Part shown: positions 1-7,318 of the stretch, piece after piece
Layout of the letters: every line of letters starts with the position of its first letter
Numbering within the stretch: position 1 is the stretch's first letter
Assembly: GCA_035319125.1 (NCBI GenBank)
Contig: DATHDG010000012.1
Location: 1 to 64,000 of the forward strand
Source of the DNA: Fen-1308 sp035319125
GTDB lineage: Bacteria > Nitrospirota > Thermodesulfovibrionia > Thermodesulfovibrionales > Dissulfurispiraceae
Direction of reading: 5' to 3'
Length of the DNA: 64,000 nt
The notes under the pieces: generated by a model
The model's database searches: none
What the model was told of the DNA's origin: nothing
What the model saw: the letters and a program-made list of their open reading frames with translations, nothing else
Made by a program: the position numbers and the translations under genes

Positions 1-6
1 GGTGAA

Positions 7-846
7 ATGAACAATACAGCGAACAAAAAAGTATGGCTTGTAACGGGCACCTCTACGGGGATAGGATTACATTTGGTACAACTACTTTTACACACAGGGC
101 ATAAAGTAATTGCTACCTCCAGAAGGCCGGAAAAGGTGGAAGAACAATTTCCCGGTAATGCGAGCTTATTGGCATTAAAAGTAGATTTAACCAATGATTG
201 TGATGTGAAGACATCGATAGAAAAAGCCGTTAAGCATTTTGGGAAAATAGATGTAGTGGTAAATAATGCGGGCTATCTTCTTATTGGCGCCATCGAAGAA
301 CTCACCGACAAAGAATTTAGAGATACACTTAATGTAAACCTTTTTGGAACGGTCAATGTGTTGCGGGCAACGCTCCCGCATCTGCGTAAGCAAAAAAGAG
401 GTAGCATCATCAACATCGCTTCCAACGCGGGCTATGTGGGTATGGGGAACGTAGGCAGTTACAATGCGGCAAAATTCGCTATCATCGGTATTAGTGAGGC
501 ATTACAAAAAGAAACCGAACCCTTTGGAATAAAGGTAACTGTAGTTGCACCCGGACAATTCAGAACTAACTTGTGGGGTAGTGATGCTATAAAATATCCG
601 GCAGAGAAAATTGCCGAATATAACACCGACAAATTCTCAGAATTTTTTACGAATGGCAACGGAAAACAACCTGGAGATCCTGACAAACTGGCACAAATAA
701 TAGTCAACCTTACCGAAATGGAAAAACCACCGGTTCATCTGCTCTTGGGGAAAGATACCTACGATATGGTAATAGAGCATCGTAACAACGAGAAAAAGGA
801 GTTTGGCGATTGGGAAACCACAACCTTTTCCACCGACTTTAGCTAG
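7..846 (+). CDS. short-chain dehydrogenase/reductase (SDR), probable NADP-dependent oxidoreductase
   Basis: Classical SDR of 279 residues, a usual length for the family. Seen: the cofactor-binding glycine motif TGTSTGIG near residues 13-20, the NNAG motif near residue 87, a Ser in the INIAS strand and the catalytic YNAAK near residue 155. A basic residue pair (SRR) after the second beta strand suggests a preference for NADP(H). The substrate cannot be deduced. The gene is AT-rich and its wording (many Asn and Lys, ending in STDFS) resembles Bacteroidota SDRs more than the neighbouring genes, which suggests horizontal transfer. It stands alone and is followed at 922-983 by an attC-like sequence, so it may be a gene cassette. 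Only six bases precede the start, so its promoter is outside the window. Confidence 0.9.
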   Translation: MNNTANKKVWLVTGTSTGIGLHLVQLLLHTGHKVIATSRRPEKVEEQFPGNASLLALKVDLTNDCDVKTSIEKAVKHFGKIDVVVNNAGYLLIGAIEELTDKEFRDTLNVNLFGTVNVLRATLPHLRKQKRGSIINIASNAGYVGMGNVGSYNAAKFAIIGISEALQKETEPFGIKVTVVAPGQFRTNLWGSDAIKYPAEKIAEYNTDKFSEFFTNGNGKQPGDPDKLAQIIVNLTEMEKPPVHLLLGKDTYDMVIEHRNNEKKEFGDWETTTFSTDFS

Positions 847-921
847 AAGACACGTACGATATCGTAACTGTTAGGGCCGTAGGTTGGGGTGAGATTGCGA
901 ACCCCACATTACAACATAATT

Positions 922-983
922 GCCCAACCAGGCGTTGCAGCGGACTGCGCCTAAGGTCGCGGTCGCGGAGCTTGGCGTTAACT
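922..983 (+). other. integron attC-like recombination site (candidate)
   Basis: The 62-bp element begins with GCCCAAC, an exact match to the attC 5' core RYYYAAC. It continues with GGCGTTGCAGCGGAC, contains GGAGCTTGGCG near its 3' end, and closes with GTTAACT, which differs from the 3' core GTTRRRY at one base. Length, order of boxes and position 75 bp after the SDR stop codon fit a cassette attC site. The outer arms pair imperfectly, so the site may be decayed. No integrase gene is visible. Confidence 0.45.
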
Positions 984-1170
984 AGCAACCTGCGAGGACT
1001 CCTGTTGCTACTTTGCTATCCATCCGAAACGGCCATTTCTGAGTATTCCTTTAAGGATCTGCTGCCTGCCACTACCACCTAACAATATGCAATCTTCACA
1101 TGTACGATAGGCGTGAATTTCAACAAAAATCTGTTATCGCCATTTGCCTTGACATTGTCCAAAATAATGC

Positions 1171-1198
1171 TTGACATATTTCGTAGATGTGCTATGCT
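1171..1198 (+). promoter_or_regulatory. sigma70-type promoter for the structured RNA
   Basis: A perfect -35 TTGACA (1171-1176), a 16-bp spacer and a near-consensus -10 TATGCT (1193-1198) place transcription start near 1205, exactly where the first hairpin begins. A second TTGACA lies at 1149-1154. Confidence 0.6.
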
Positions 1199-1204
1199 TA
1201 GATC

Positions 1205-1432
1205 AGAGAGATGGAACTCTCTCCAAAACCTTTCTCCGCATAAGCAGTAATACGTGAGAAAGGGCCTCGAAAGAGGTAAATGGGGCTGCAAAGACAGTCC
1301 CAAGGTTGACTGACGGAAAAGAAACATAAAGTAACATGAACCGCCAGTCAGCCGAAGAGGTTACCGGACGATTCCGGCAACCTTAAGTAATGAGGTAGAC
1401 GGCTTGAACGCCCTCTACCTTTTCGTTTTTTT
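1205..1432 (+). ncRNA. candidate structured non-coding RNA, class not recognised
   Basis: Between the promoter and the T-rich terminator there are consecutive hairpins and no convincing reading frame. Stems: 1205-1210/1217-1222 (AGAGAG/CTCTCT); 1229-1236/1256-1263 (CCTTTCTC/GAGAAAGG); 1265-1268/1273-1276 capped by a GAAA tetraloop; 1282-1288/1295-1301 with loop CAAAGA; 1304-1312/1345-1353 (9 bp, one G-T); 1358-1367/1374-1383 (AGGTT-A-CCGG/CCGG-C-AACCT); then the terminator stem. Predicted length is about 228 nt. It does not match RNase P, tmRNA, SRP or 6S RNA as I know them. The short GAAA-loop and GCAAAG strings recall GEMM riboswitches, but the junction order differs. No gene follows directly, so it looks like a stand-alone RNA rather than a leader. 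Confidence 0.45.
1393..1432 (+). terminator. Rho-independent terminator
   Basis: Stem AGGTAGA (1393-1399) pairs with TCTACCT (1414-1420), extended inside by GGC/GCC (1401-1403/1410-1412). It is followed by TTTCGTTTTTTT. It closes the structured RNA unit. Confidence 0.65.
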
Positions 1433-1762
1433 GGAGTCAGAGGTGGCCCGGCCGATGTCTTCTGTAAAACACTCCGGCCTGGCTAGGAATAGTGATCAAT
1501 GTGCTTCAGGACAATCGAAGAGAATGAACAACTGGAGGGATTGGCTCTGTATGAATGTTTCTTGGTCAATCTGTTATTGGAGTTATGCGTGTTCCGGGTT
1601 CTACGCCGCAGCACCCTCAGCGCAGTTGGGAATGTGGGTAACTGTGAGAATTGAGCGTGTCAGCTACGAAAGATTATGGGCTGAAGGTGGAACTGTGTTC
1701 AGCGGTAGATTTTGGTCGACAACAACTTTAGCGGGAAACATGTTTTAAGCTACAACGGCAAT
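1433..1762. other. intergenic region without recognisable gene
   Basis: Short open frames here have no domain likeness, no ribosome binding site and unusual composition (many Trp, Ser and Cys). I see no RNA gene, repeat or mobile element. It may be decayed DNA next to the VapC remnant. Confidence 0.5.
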
Positions 1763-1873
1763 CTACAGTGCTATTACTTTTACGATATTCTTGACGCTAT
1801 CGAATTCGGGGTCCCCGGTTATAGCGGGCAGCCCAATATCTCTTGCGAGCCCTATGCAAAATGTGTCAGCGTA
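1763..1873 (-). pseudogene. remnant of a VapC-like PIN-domain toxin (C-terminal end only)
   Basis: The frame reads YADTFCIGLARD, then AITGDPEF and ends VKNIVKVIAL. This is the typical C-terminal third of a PIN-domain ribonuclease: the Asp-containing helix AD-x-F-x-x-x-LA, then TGDPEF with the last acidic residues, then the KV-x-x-I/L strand. The N-terminal two thirds, including the first catalytic Asp, are absent and upstream codons do not continue the domain. Read as a truncated toxin gene beside an otherwise accessory segment. A short recent pseudogene or a chance match to this motif cannot be excluded. Confidence 0.5.
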
Positions 1874-1894
1874 AGATATGTGATAATAGTTATC

Positions 1895-1922
1895 AATGAT
1901 TGAGTAAAAATACTCAGTCATT
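1895..1922. promoter_or_regulatory. inverted repeat upstream of the AAA/DUF4143 gene (possible operator)
   Basis: AATGA-T-TGAGTA-AAAA-TACTCA-G-TCATT is a near-perfect palindrome with an 11-bp arm interrupted by one mismatch. It lies just upstream of the -35 of the ATPase gene. A further TTGAGTATTT half-site follows at 1921-1930. An operator or a transcript-end hairpin are both possible. Confidence 0.4.
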
Positions 1923-1931
1923 GAGTATTTA

Positions 1932-1960
1932 TTGATTTGCCTCTTCATAAATGCTAAGCT
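1932..1960 (+). promoter_or_regulatory. extended -10 promoter of the ATPase gene
   Basis: TTGATT (1932-1937), 17-bp spacer, TAAGCT (1955-1960) preceded by TGC (extended -10). The -10 ends six bases before the ATG at 1967 and no Shine-Dalgarno sequence is present, so the mRNA may be leaderless. Confidence 0.4.
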
Positions 1961-1966
1961 TTTTAT

Positions 1967-3163
1967 ATGGCATATGAGCGTCCTCTTCTTAAATCGCTTC
2001 TTTCCGCCCTCAAGAAGCAGCTCCCTGTTTTCCAGGTGCTTGTCGGCCCCAGGCAGGTCGGAAAGACGACTCTTGCCCGGCAGGCATTAGCCAAGCTGCC
2101 GTTTCCGTCATTTTACGCATCGGCTGACAATCCTTTGCCGCCTGGGCCTGAATGGATTGCCACACAGTGGCGTCTTGCGGAATTCGAGGCAGAGAAGTCC
2201 GGCAAGCCGGTTGTCCTTGTCCTTGATGAAATTCAGAAAGTCAGAGGATGGAGTGAAAGCCTCAAGATTGCATGGGACAACGCGCAAAATGAGCGAACGG
2301 ACATAAGGTTGCTTGTGCTGGGCTCATCGGCGTTGCTGCTTCAGGAAGGGTTGACCGAGAGTCTTGCAGGCCGTTTTTTCCTGACGCGCTGTCCGCACTG
2401 GTCCTACAGCGAATGCGCCGAGGCCTTCAGCTGGGATTTGAGGACTTGGCTCTATTTCGGCGGCTATCCGGGCGCGGCGGTCTTTATTGAGGATGAGCAT
2501 CAGTGGAAACAGTATATTTCGGATTCCCTTATCGAGACGGTGCTTGCGCGAGATGTGCTTCAGATTCAAAAGATCACGAAACCGGCGTTGCTGCGCCATC
2601 TGTTTTCGCTCGCCGCAACTTTTCCTGCTCAGATATTTTCCTATAATAAGATGCTCGGGCAGCTGCAGGACGCCGGCAACACCACTACGCTTGCTCACTA
2701 TCTCAGATTGCTGGAATCGGCCTTTCTCGTCAGCGGCCTCGAACTCTTTTCAAGGGGGCAAGCGCGTAAACGCGGGAGCAGTCCGAAATTGGTCCTCTGG
2801 AACAATGCCCTGATCAATGCGCTCTCTTCAAAAAATGTCCGCGAGGCTATAGGCGATGCGTCATGGTGGGGCAGGCTGACAGAGAATGCCGTAGGCGCTC
2901 ACTTCGCAAACATGCTGTCGGCACCGGGTTTCGCCATAACCTACTGGAGAGAGGGCGGGCAGGAAGTGGATTTCGTCATTACAAAGGGCAGGTCGATTTG
3001 GGGCTTAGAAGTCAAGAGCGGAAGAAGCGGAAAGATATCGGGCCTGGGAAGGTTTCGCTCAAAATATCCGGAAGCAAAGCCGCTGATCATAGGAAATGCG
3101 GGAATTCCTCTCGAAAAGTTCTTCTCCGAGAATCCGGAGGCGTGGTTGGGGGATAAAGATTAA
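1967..3163 (+). CDS. AAA family ATPase with DUF4143 domain
   Basis: 398 residues. The N-terminal AAA_14 domain has Walker A GPRQVGKTT (27-35) and Walker B VVLVLDEIQ (about 82-90). The DUF4143 half (about 190-350) ends with a nuclease-fold signature, REGGQEVDFVI followed by GLEVKSG, in which the Glu, Asp and E-x-K pattern resembles the PD-(D/E)XK fold. The biochemical role of this widespread bacterial and archaeal family is not established. Such genes are often mobile and sit near toxin-antitoxin loci, as here beside a VapC remnant and a VapBC pair. The gene is monocistronic. Its start is chosen from the promoter placed six bases upstream. Confidence 0.88.
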   Translation: MAYERPLLKSLLSALKKQLPVFQVLVGPRQVGKTTLARQALAKLPFPSFYASADNPLPPGPEWIATQWRLAEFEAEKSGKPVVLVLDEIQKVRGWSESLKIAWDNAQNERTDIRLLVLGSSALLLQEGLTESLAGRFFLTRCPHWSYSECAEAFSWDLRTWLYFGGYPGAAVFIEDEHQWKQYISDSLIETVLARDVLQIQKITKPALLRHLFSLAATFPAQIFSYNKMLGQLQDAGNTTTLAHYLRLLESAFLVSGLELFSRGQARKRGSSPKLVLWNNALINALSSKNVREAIGDASWWGRLTENAVGAHFANMLSAPGFAITYWREGGQEVDFVITKGRSIWGLEVKSGRSGKISGLGRFRSKYPEAKPLIIGNAGIPLEKFFSENPEAWLGDKD

Positions 3164-3202
3164 TCCAGCCGAAAAGGCATAGATGTCATATTCCCTGGAA
3201 CT

Positions 3203-3619
3203 TCACCCTCTGCCCTTTGAGGTTTTTGGCGGACGATGAGCATTGAGTATAAAATCAATATGGCTATCGCAGTGTTCGATTGCAGCGCCGTGAGATAACG
3301 CGCATGCAGCAATAATCAGATCGGCGGCCGGCACGGTTTTGCCCGCTTTCCTTGATTCCGTAGCGAGTGTTCTTGCCGTTTGCCAGACGCCGGAAGTCGT
3401 CTCAAGGCAGGTAATCTCTTTTTCAAGATTATGCAGCTGCTGTTTTTCGTACTCCCCTCTGGCTCCGTTCCATAACTCCACCACAACCAGGTCGCACCAT
3501 GCGGCGCGCCCGTCGAGCATCAGCGTATGCACCCGCCTGCGGACATCGCTATCCCCGCCGGAACGAAGCGCTTCGATCCAGCTCGAAGTATCGATGAGGA
3601 CTACGTCCGCTTTTCCCAT
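3203..3619 (-). CDS. vapC: VapC-type PIN-domain ribonuclease toxin
   Basis: 138-residue PIN-domain protein. The acidic metal-binding residues are visible: Asp10 in IDTSSW, Glu in VVELWNG (near 46), Asp in PAADLIIAA (near 98) and Asp in HCDSHIDFI (near 118). VapC toxins are Mg-dependent endoribonucleases, often cutting tRNA or rRNA; the target here cannot be read from the sequence. The gene overlaps the upstream antitoxin gene by 19 bp, the usual arrangement for translational coupling. Confidence 0.87.
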   Translation of the reverse strand: MGKADVVLIDTSSWIEALRSGGDSDVRRRVHTLMLDGRAAWCDLVVVELWNGARGEYEKQQLHNLEKEITCLETTSGVWQTARTLATESRKAGKTVPAADLIIAACALSHGAAIEHCDSHIDFILNAHRPPKTSKGRG

Positions 3620-3822
3620 TTTTTGTCTTCGCGCATGATTTCAAGTTCTTCCGGTGTCATAAAGTCTTTGAACGTGCCGAGCATAGATGCCAGTTTAGCG
3701 AGCCTCTGCCTTCTATTGAATTCTTTCAATGCCCGGACAACAGCGTCTTTTTTTGTTTTTGCGCCCGTATGCCTGATGGCCTCTTTCAGCTCTTCATCTG
3801 GAATATCGATTGTAGTTTTCAT
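3601..3822 (-). CDS. vapB: VapB-type antitoxin
   Basis: 73 residues from the ATG at 3822. MKTTIDIPDEEL begins a ribbon-helix-helix-like VapB fold (beta strand then helix KKDAVVRALKEF), followed by a C-terminal tail with FKDFMTPEEL that would wrap the toxin. A longer frame starts 19 codons upstream, but ATG 3822 matches the start of related VapB proteins and a TATAAT lies six bases upstream of it. It would bind its own promoter together with VapC. Confidence 0.83.
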   Translation of the reverse strand: MKTTIDIPDEELKEAIRHTGAKTKKDAVVRALKEFNRRQRLAKLASMLGTFKDFMTPEELEIMREDKKWEKRT

Positions 3823-3828
3823 GATTCT

Positions 3829-3834
3829 ATTATA
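3829..3834 (-). promoter_or_regulatory. -10 element of vapBC
   Basis: A perfect TATAAT on the minus strand ends six bases before the vapB ATG. The -35 position (TGGAAT at 3852-3857) is weak. No ribosome binding site can fit, so a leaderless transcript is likely. Confidence 0.45.
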
Positions 3835-3930
3835 CTGCAATTTGGATTCCGATTCCATAAGCAATGGAAGCTTATTCAAAAGGCCCTTTCAGCCTCCGCC
3901 GGATCACAGCATTTTTTCAACTCCTTGATA

Positions 3931-3936
3931 TATAAT
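3931..3936 (+). promoter_or_regulatory. -10 element of the transketolase-ftsEX operon
   Basis: TATAAT in an AT-rich context, 33 bp before the first ATG, with a T-rich but non-consensus -35 region. An AAAGGA ribosome binding site follows at about 3955. Confidence 0.35.
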
Positions 3937-3968
3937 TATAGAGATTCTTCCAATGAAAGGACTCAATT

Positions 3969-4799
3969 ATGCCAGCAATACTGAATTCGCGCGATATTGG
4001 CTACCTGAAAGATCGCGCAAGGGAGATGCGAGTAGAGATTCTCAAGATGCTCGAAAAATCAGGCTCCGGTCATACAGGAGGCTCTCTCTCGGCAGCCGAC
4101 ATCGTCGCCGCACTATATTTCTGCAAGATTAAGCACCGTCCCCATAATCCGGACTGGGCCGGGCGCGACCGGTTTATTTTATCAAAAGGTCATGCAGCGC
4201 CGGTTCTTTATACAGCCCTTGCGCTTACGGGCTACTTTGATAAATCTCTTCTCAATTCCTTAAGAAAGATAGGTTGCCCACTTCAGGGCCACCCCTCATC
4301 CAAGCTTCTCAACGGTGTGGAGATATCTACTGGATCGCTCGGACAGGGACTCTCCATCGCAAACGGAATCGCGATGGGGCTCAGGCTCGACAAGAGCGAT
4401 GCCAGGGTTTATTGTCTCCTCGGTGACGGTGAGATACAGGAAGGACAAGTCTGGGAAGCTGCAATGTCGGCTAGCCATTATCGTCTTGATAACCTCTGTG
4501 CCATCGTCGATCATAACGGCTTGCAGATAGATGGTAAATGCTGCGACGTAATGAATATTGAACCTGTTGCAGAGAAGTGGAAAGCATTCGGATGGCATGC
4601 TATATCTATTAATGGGCATGATATGCAGGAGATTGTCAATGCCTTTGACGAAGCTGAAAAAATAAAAGGAAAGCCTTGCATGATCGTTGCAAAAACAATC
4701 AAGGGCAAGGGCGTATCGATATTCGAAGACAAGGTGGAGTACCATGGGATCACTCCTACAAAGGAAGAACTTGAAATTGCTATAAAGGAATTAGCCTGA
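3969..4799 (+). CDS. transketolase, N-terminal (TPP-binding) subunit
   Basis: 276 residues covering only the pyrophosphate-binding domain of transketolase. Seen: the substrate/TPP histidine in SKGHAAPVLY (near 77), GSLGQGLS (near 119) and the thiamine-diphosphate motif GDGEIQEG (near 156) with downstream Asn. The pyrimidine-binding half is the next gene, so the enzyme is a two-gene transketolase acting in the non-oxidative pentose phosphate pathway (xylulose-5-P and ribose-5-P to sedoheptulose-7-P and glyceraldehyde-3-P). Split transketolases are common in archaea, Firmicutes and deltaproteobacterial/Nitrospirota lineages, so this is not a frameshift. First gene of the operon; AAAGGA upstream supports the start. 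Confidence 0.93.
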   Translation: MPAILNSRDIGYLKDRAREMRVEILKMLEKSGSGHTGGSLSAADIVAALYFCKIKHRPHNPDWAGRDRFILSKGHAAPVLYTALALTGYFDKSLLNSLRKIGCPLQGHPSSKLLNGVEISTGSLGQGLSIANGIAMGLRLDKSDARVYCLLGDGEIQEGQVWEAAMSASHYRLDNLCAIVDHNGLQIDGKCCDVMNIEPVAEKWKAFGWHAISINGHDMQEIVNAFDEAEKIKGKPCMIVAKTIKGKGVSIFEDKVEYHGITPTKEELEIAIKELA

Positions 4800-4800
4800 T

Positions 4801-5778
4801 ATGGGAAGCAGAGATCAGAAGCAACAAGCTCATAGCACCGATTTTGCAGGGCAGGCTGTAGCTACCAGAGACGCTTATGGCGCAGCGCTCCTCGAACTGG
4901 GAAAGAGGAATGACAAGGTGGTTGTGCTCGACGCAGATCTCTCAGGTTCAACAAAGACTAAGGCCTTTTCGAAGGCATTCCCCGAAAGATTTTTCAATAT
5001 GGGGATATCCGAGCAGGACATGGTAGGCACGTCCGGGGGTTTATCCCTTGCGGGGAAGATTCCCTTCGCCTCGACTTTTGCTGTTTTTGAAACCGGCAGA
5101 GCCTGGGAGCAGATCAGACAGACACTATGCTATTCACACTTGAATGTCAAGCTTGTTGCAACTCATAGTGGCGTTACTGTAGGTGAAGACGGAGCATCTC
5201 ATCAGGCTCTTGAGGACATTGCGCTTATGAGAGTGCTTCCCGGCATGACTGTTATCGTGCCGGCGGATGGATTTGAAACCAAGCAGGCGATCGATGCAGC
5301 AGCTGATTTTGACGGTCCTGTCTATATCAGGCTCGGCCGCTCTAAAGTCCCCCCAGTCATGCCGGAGGGATATAAATTCCGGATTGGTAAGGCGCATACC
5401 TATTCTCTCGGCAAGGATGCAAATATTGTAGCGACAGGCATCATGGTTGCAGCAGCCCTGGAAGCAAAGGAAACGCTGGCAAGGGAAGGTATCGATGCTG
5501 GTGTCATTAACATGGCCACAATCAAGCCGCTGGATGGAGAGTCGCTGCTCGCAGCAGCTGGAAAGTCCAAGATTATTCTTACTGCCGAGGAGCACTCGGT
5601 GATCGGAGGCCTTGGCAGTGCGGTAGCTGAGTTTCTTTCTGAGAATCATCCGATTAGGGTTATCAAACTTGGCGTGCGCGACACATTTGGCTGCTCAGGA
5701 TCTCCCAAGGAATTGCTGCAGCTCTACGGCCTTAATGCGGCCAATATTGCTGCTACAATAAAAGAAAGTCTGAAATGA
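4801..5778 (+). CDS. transketolase, C-terminal (pyrimidine-binding) subunit
   Basis: 325 residues with the Pyr domain and transketolase C domain. GISEQDMVGTSGGLS contains the glutamate that activates the thiamine ring, followed by FASTFAVFE. The C-terminal half (about 190-310) has the TKC fold with EEHSVIGGLGSAVAE. It begins one base after the stop codon of the N-terminal subunit; AAGGAATT gives a ribosome binding site. Its last four bases (ATGA) overlap the start of ftsE, so the metabolic and cell-division genes are translationally linked. Distant alternatives such as the DXP synthase C-terminus are unlikely given the partner gene. Confidence 0.93.
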   Translation: MGSRDQKQQAHSTDFAGQAVATRDAYGAALLELGKRNDKVVVLDADLSGSTKTKAFSKAFPERFFNMGISEQDMVGTSGGLSLAGKIPFASTFAVFETGRAWEQIRQTLCYSHLNVKLVATHSGVTVGEDGASHQALEDIALMRVLPGMTVIVPADGFETKQAIDAAADFDGPVYIRLGRSKVPPVMPEGYKFRIGKAHTYSLGKDANIVATGIMVAAALEAKETLAREGIDAGVINMATIKPLDGESLLAAAGKSKIILTAEEHSVIGGLGSAVAEFLSENHPIRVIKLGVRDTFGCSGSPKELLQLYGLNAANIAATIKESLK

Positions 5779-6437
5779 TAGCGTTCCGAAACGTTTCGAA
5801 ATATTACGAAAGCCAGCCTGTTCTGAAGAGTATAGACTTGTCCGTTCCGAAAGGCGAAATGGTTTTTTTAACCGGGCCAACCGGAGCAGGCAAGTCAACC
5901 CTTCTGAAACTTCTTTATGCCGCCGAGCTTCCGGACGAAGGAGAAGTCATAGCCGGAGATTTCAGCATCGGCAATCTTAAGCCAGCTGATGTGCCTCTTC
6001 TGAGGCGCAGCATAGGAGTTGTATTCCAGGACTTTAAGTTGCTTGAAAGCCTTAATGTATATGACAATGTCGCACTCGCGCTCCGTGTGCGCGGGTATAA
6101 AGAAAAGGACATCAAGGGGCAGGTGCTGGAAACATTAAAGAACGTGCATCTGCGGCATAAATCTGACAACTATCCGCCTGCTCTCTCCGGCGGTGAGCAA
6201 CAGAGGGTGGTAATAGCCAGGGCGCTGGTTGCGGAGCCTTCCGTTCTGCTCGCTGATGAGCCCACTGGAAATCTTGATCCCGATACAGCTAAACATGTAG
6301 CCAAGCTTTTCTATGAGGCGAACATTCATGGCACGACAATACTAATCGCAACTCACAATAAGGATTTATATAGAAATACTGGAAAGCGTATTGTGAGGCT
6401 TGAAAATGGGGTGCTGCTTGGAGAGGAGATAGGCTGA
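5775..6437 (+). CDS. ftsE: cell division ABC transporter ATP-binding protein FtsE
   Basis: 220 residues, normal FtsE length. Walker A GPTGAGKST (34-42), signature LSGGEQQR (about 139-146), Walker B VLLADEPTGNLD and the H-loop ATHN are intact. FtsE hydrolyses ATP on the cytoplasmic side and drives FtsX to control septal peptidoglycan hydrolysis. The immediate followers ftsX and an EnvC-like gene confirm the assignment over other ABC ATPases such as LolD. It overlaps the preceding gene (ATGA) and ftsX (1 bp). Confidence 0.96.
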   Translation: MIAFRNVSKYYESQPVLKSIDLSVPKGEMVFLTGPTGAGKSTLLKLLYAAELPDEGEVIAGDFSIGNLKPADVPLLRRSIGVVFQDFKLLESLNVYDNVALALRVRGYKEKDIKGQVLETLKNVHLRHKSDNYPPALSGGEQQRVVIARALVAEPSVLLADEPTGNLDPDTAKHVAKLFYEANIHGTTILIATHNKDLYRNTGKRIVRLENGVLLGEEIG

Positions 6438-7315
6438 TGGATCGTTTCTCATATTCAAGCAGGACAGCTATCAACAGCTTGCGCAGGGAGAAATGGATTA
6501 ATCTGCTTTCCAGTCTGACGGTGGCCGCAAGTCTGCTCGTCAGCGCAATGGTTGTGTTGACTATATATAATCTGGACAGTTATATACGGCTGCTGCCTGA
6601 AAGGTTTACAATGGTGGCTTATCTAAAAGATGGTGTTTCTACTGAGGATGTTCAAAAGCTGGCAGCTGTCTTGAAGAGCAAGGAGTATGTTTCGAGTGTT
6701 CGTTACATATCCAAGGAGCAGGCACTCAATGATATGAAGCGGACTTTGAAAGATGTCAGCAATATCCTGGAGGGTATAGATGAAAACCCTCTTTCATCAG
6801 CCATCGAAGTCAAGTTGAAGAAGGAAAGCGTGTCCGCGTTATCAGTGACCCGCATATCAGAAGACCTGAAGAAGATGCCCGGCATAGAGGATGTATATTA
6901 TGAAGCCAAAATCGCGGAAACCGTCTATCTGCTGAAGACCTCGATAGAAAACCTAAGTATTATCATTCTCTGTATAATCGGATTTGTAGTTTTGTTTGTA
7001 ATCGCCAGCACTGTCAAGATATTGCTCTATCGCAGAAAGGCCGAGATAGAGATCATAAAACTGCTGGGTGCCACGGGCGGCTTCATCCGCACTCCCTTTT
7101 TGATCGAAGGTGGAGTGATCGGGTTTTTGGGAGGGCTTTTTGCTACCGCAGGTTTAGCAATATTTTATTACATGTTAACAACCAGCTTCAGTGCATTCAT
7201 GCCTGTACTGAGGACGATGGTGCTTCCATGGCAAATTATAGTTCTACTGCCTGTTGCAGGCATAGTCATGGGTGTGATGGGCTCATTCATTTCGGTGGGC
7301 AGACTCAGGCTCTAG
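6437..7315 (+). CDS. ftsX: cell division protein FtsX
   Basis: 292 residues. A first membrane helix (about 22-44) is followed by a periplasmic domain (about 45-170) containing FTMVAYLKDGVS, then three helices (about 175-197, 222-247, 262-285). Conserved cytoplasmic motif: RRKAEIEIIKLLGATGGFIR, the FtsX/permease signature. FtsX transmits FtsE ATPase cycles to a periplasmic hydrolase activator, here encoded by the next gene. Its ATG overlaps the ftsE stop codon. Confidence 0.95.
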   Translation: MDRFSYSSRTAINSLRREKWINLLSSLTVAASLLVSAMVVLTIYNLDSYIRLLPERFTMVAYLKDGVSTEDVQKLAAVLKSKEYVSSVRYISKEQALNDMKRTLKDVSNILEGIDENPLSSAIEVKLKKESVSALSVTRISEDLKKMPGIEDVYYEAKIAETVYLLKTSIENLSIIILCIIGFVVLFVIASTVKILLYRRKAEIEIIKLLGATGGFIRTPFLIEGGVIGFLGGLFATAGLAIFYYMLTTSFSAFMPVLRTMVLPWQIIVLLPVAGIVMGVMGSFISVGRLRL

Positions 7316-7318
7316 GTA

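Noticed and set aside
1205..1384. GEMM-I (cyclic di-GMP) or SAM-I riboswitch
   Set aside because: A GAAA-capped stem, GCAAAG and CCGGCAACC occur, but GCAAAG is a closed hairpin loop here rather than a junction, the SAM-I core is missing, and no gene follows.
1404..1903. Two open frames of 114 and 63 codons
   Set aside because: No ribosome binding site, odd Trp/Ser/Cys-rich composition, the first begins inside the terminator stem, no domain likeness.
3969..5778. Frameshifted transketolase
   Set aside because: Each half has its own start and ribosome binding site, and two-subunit transketolases are a known form.
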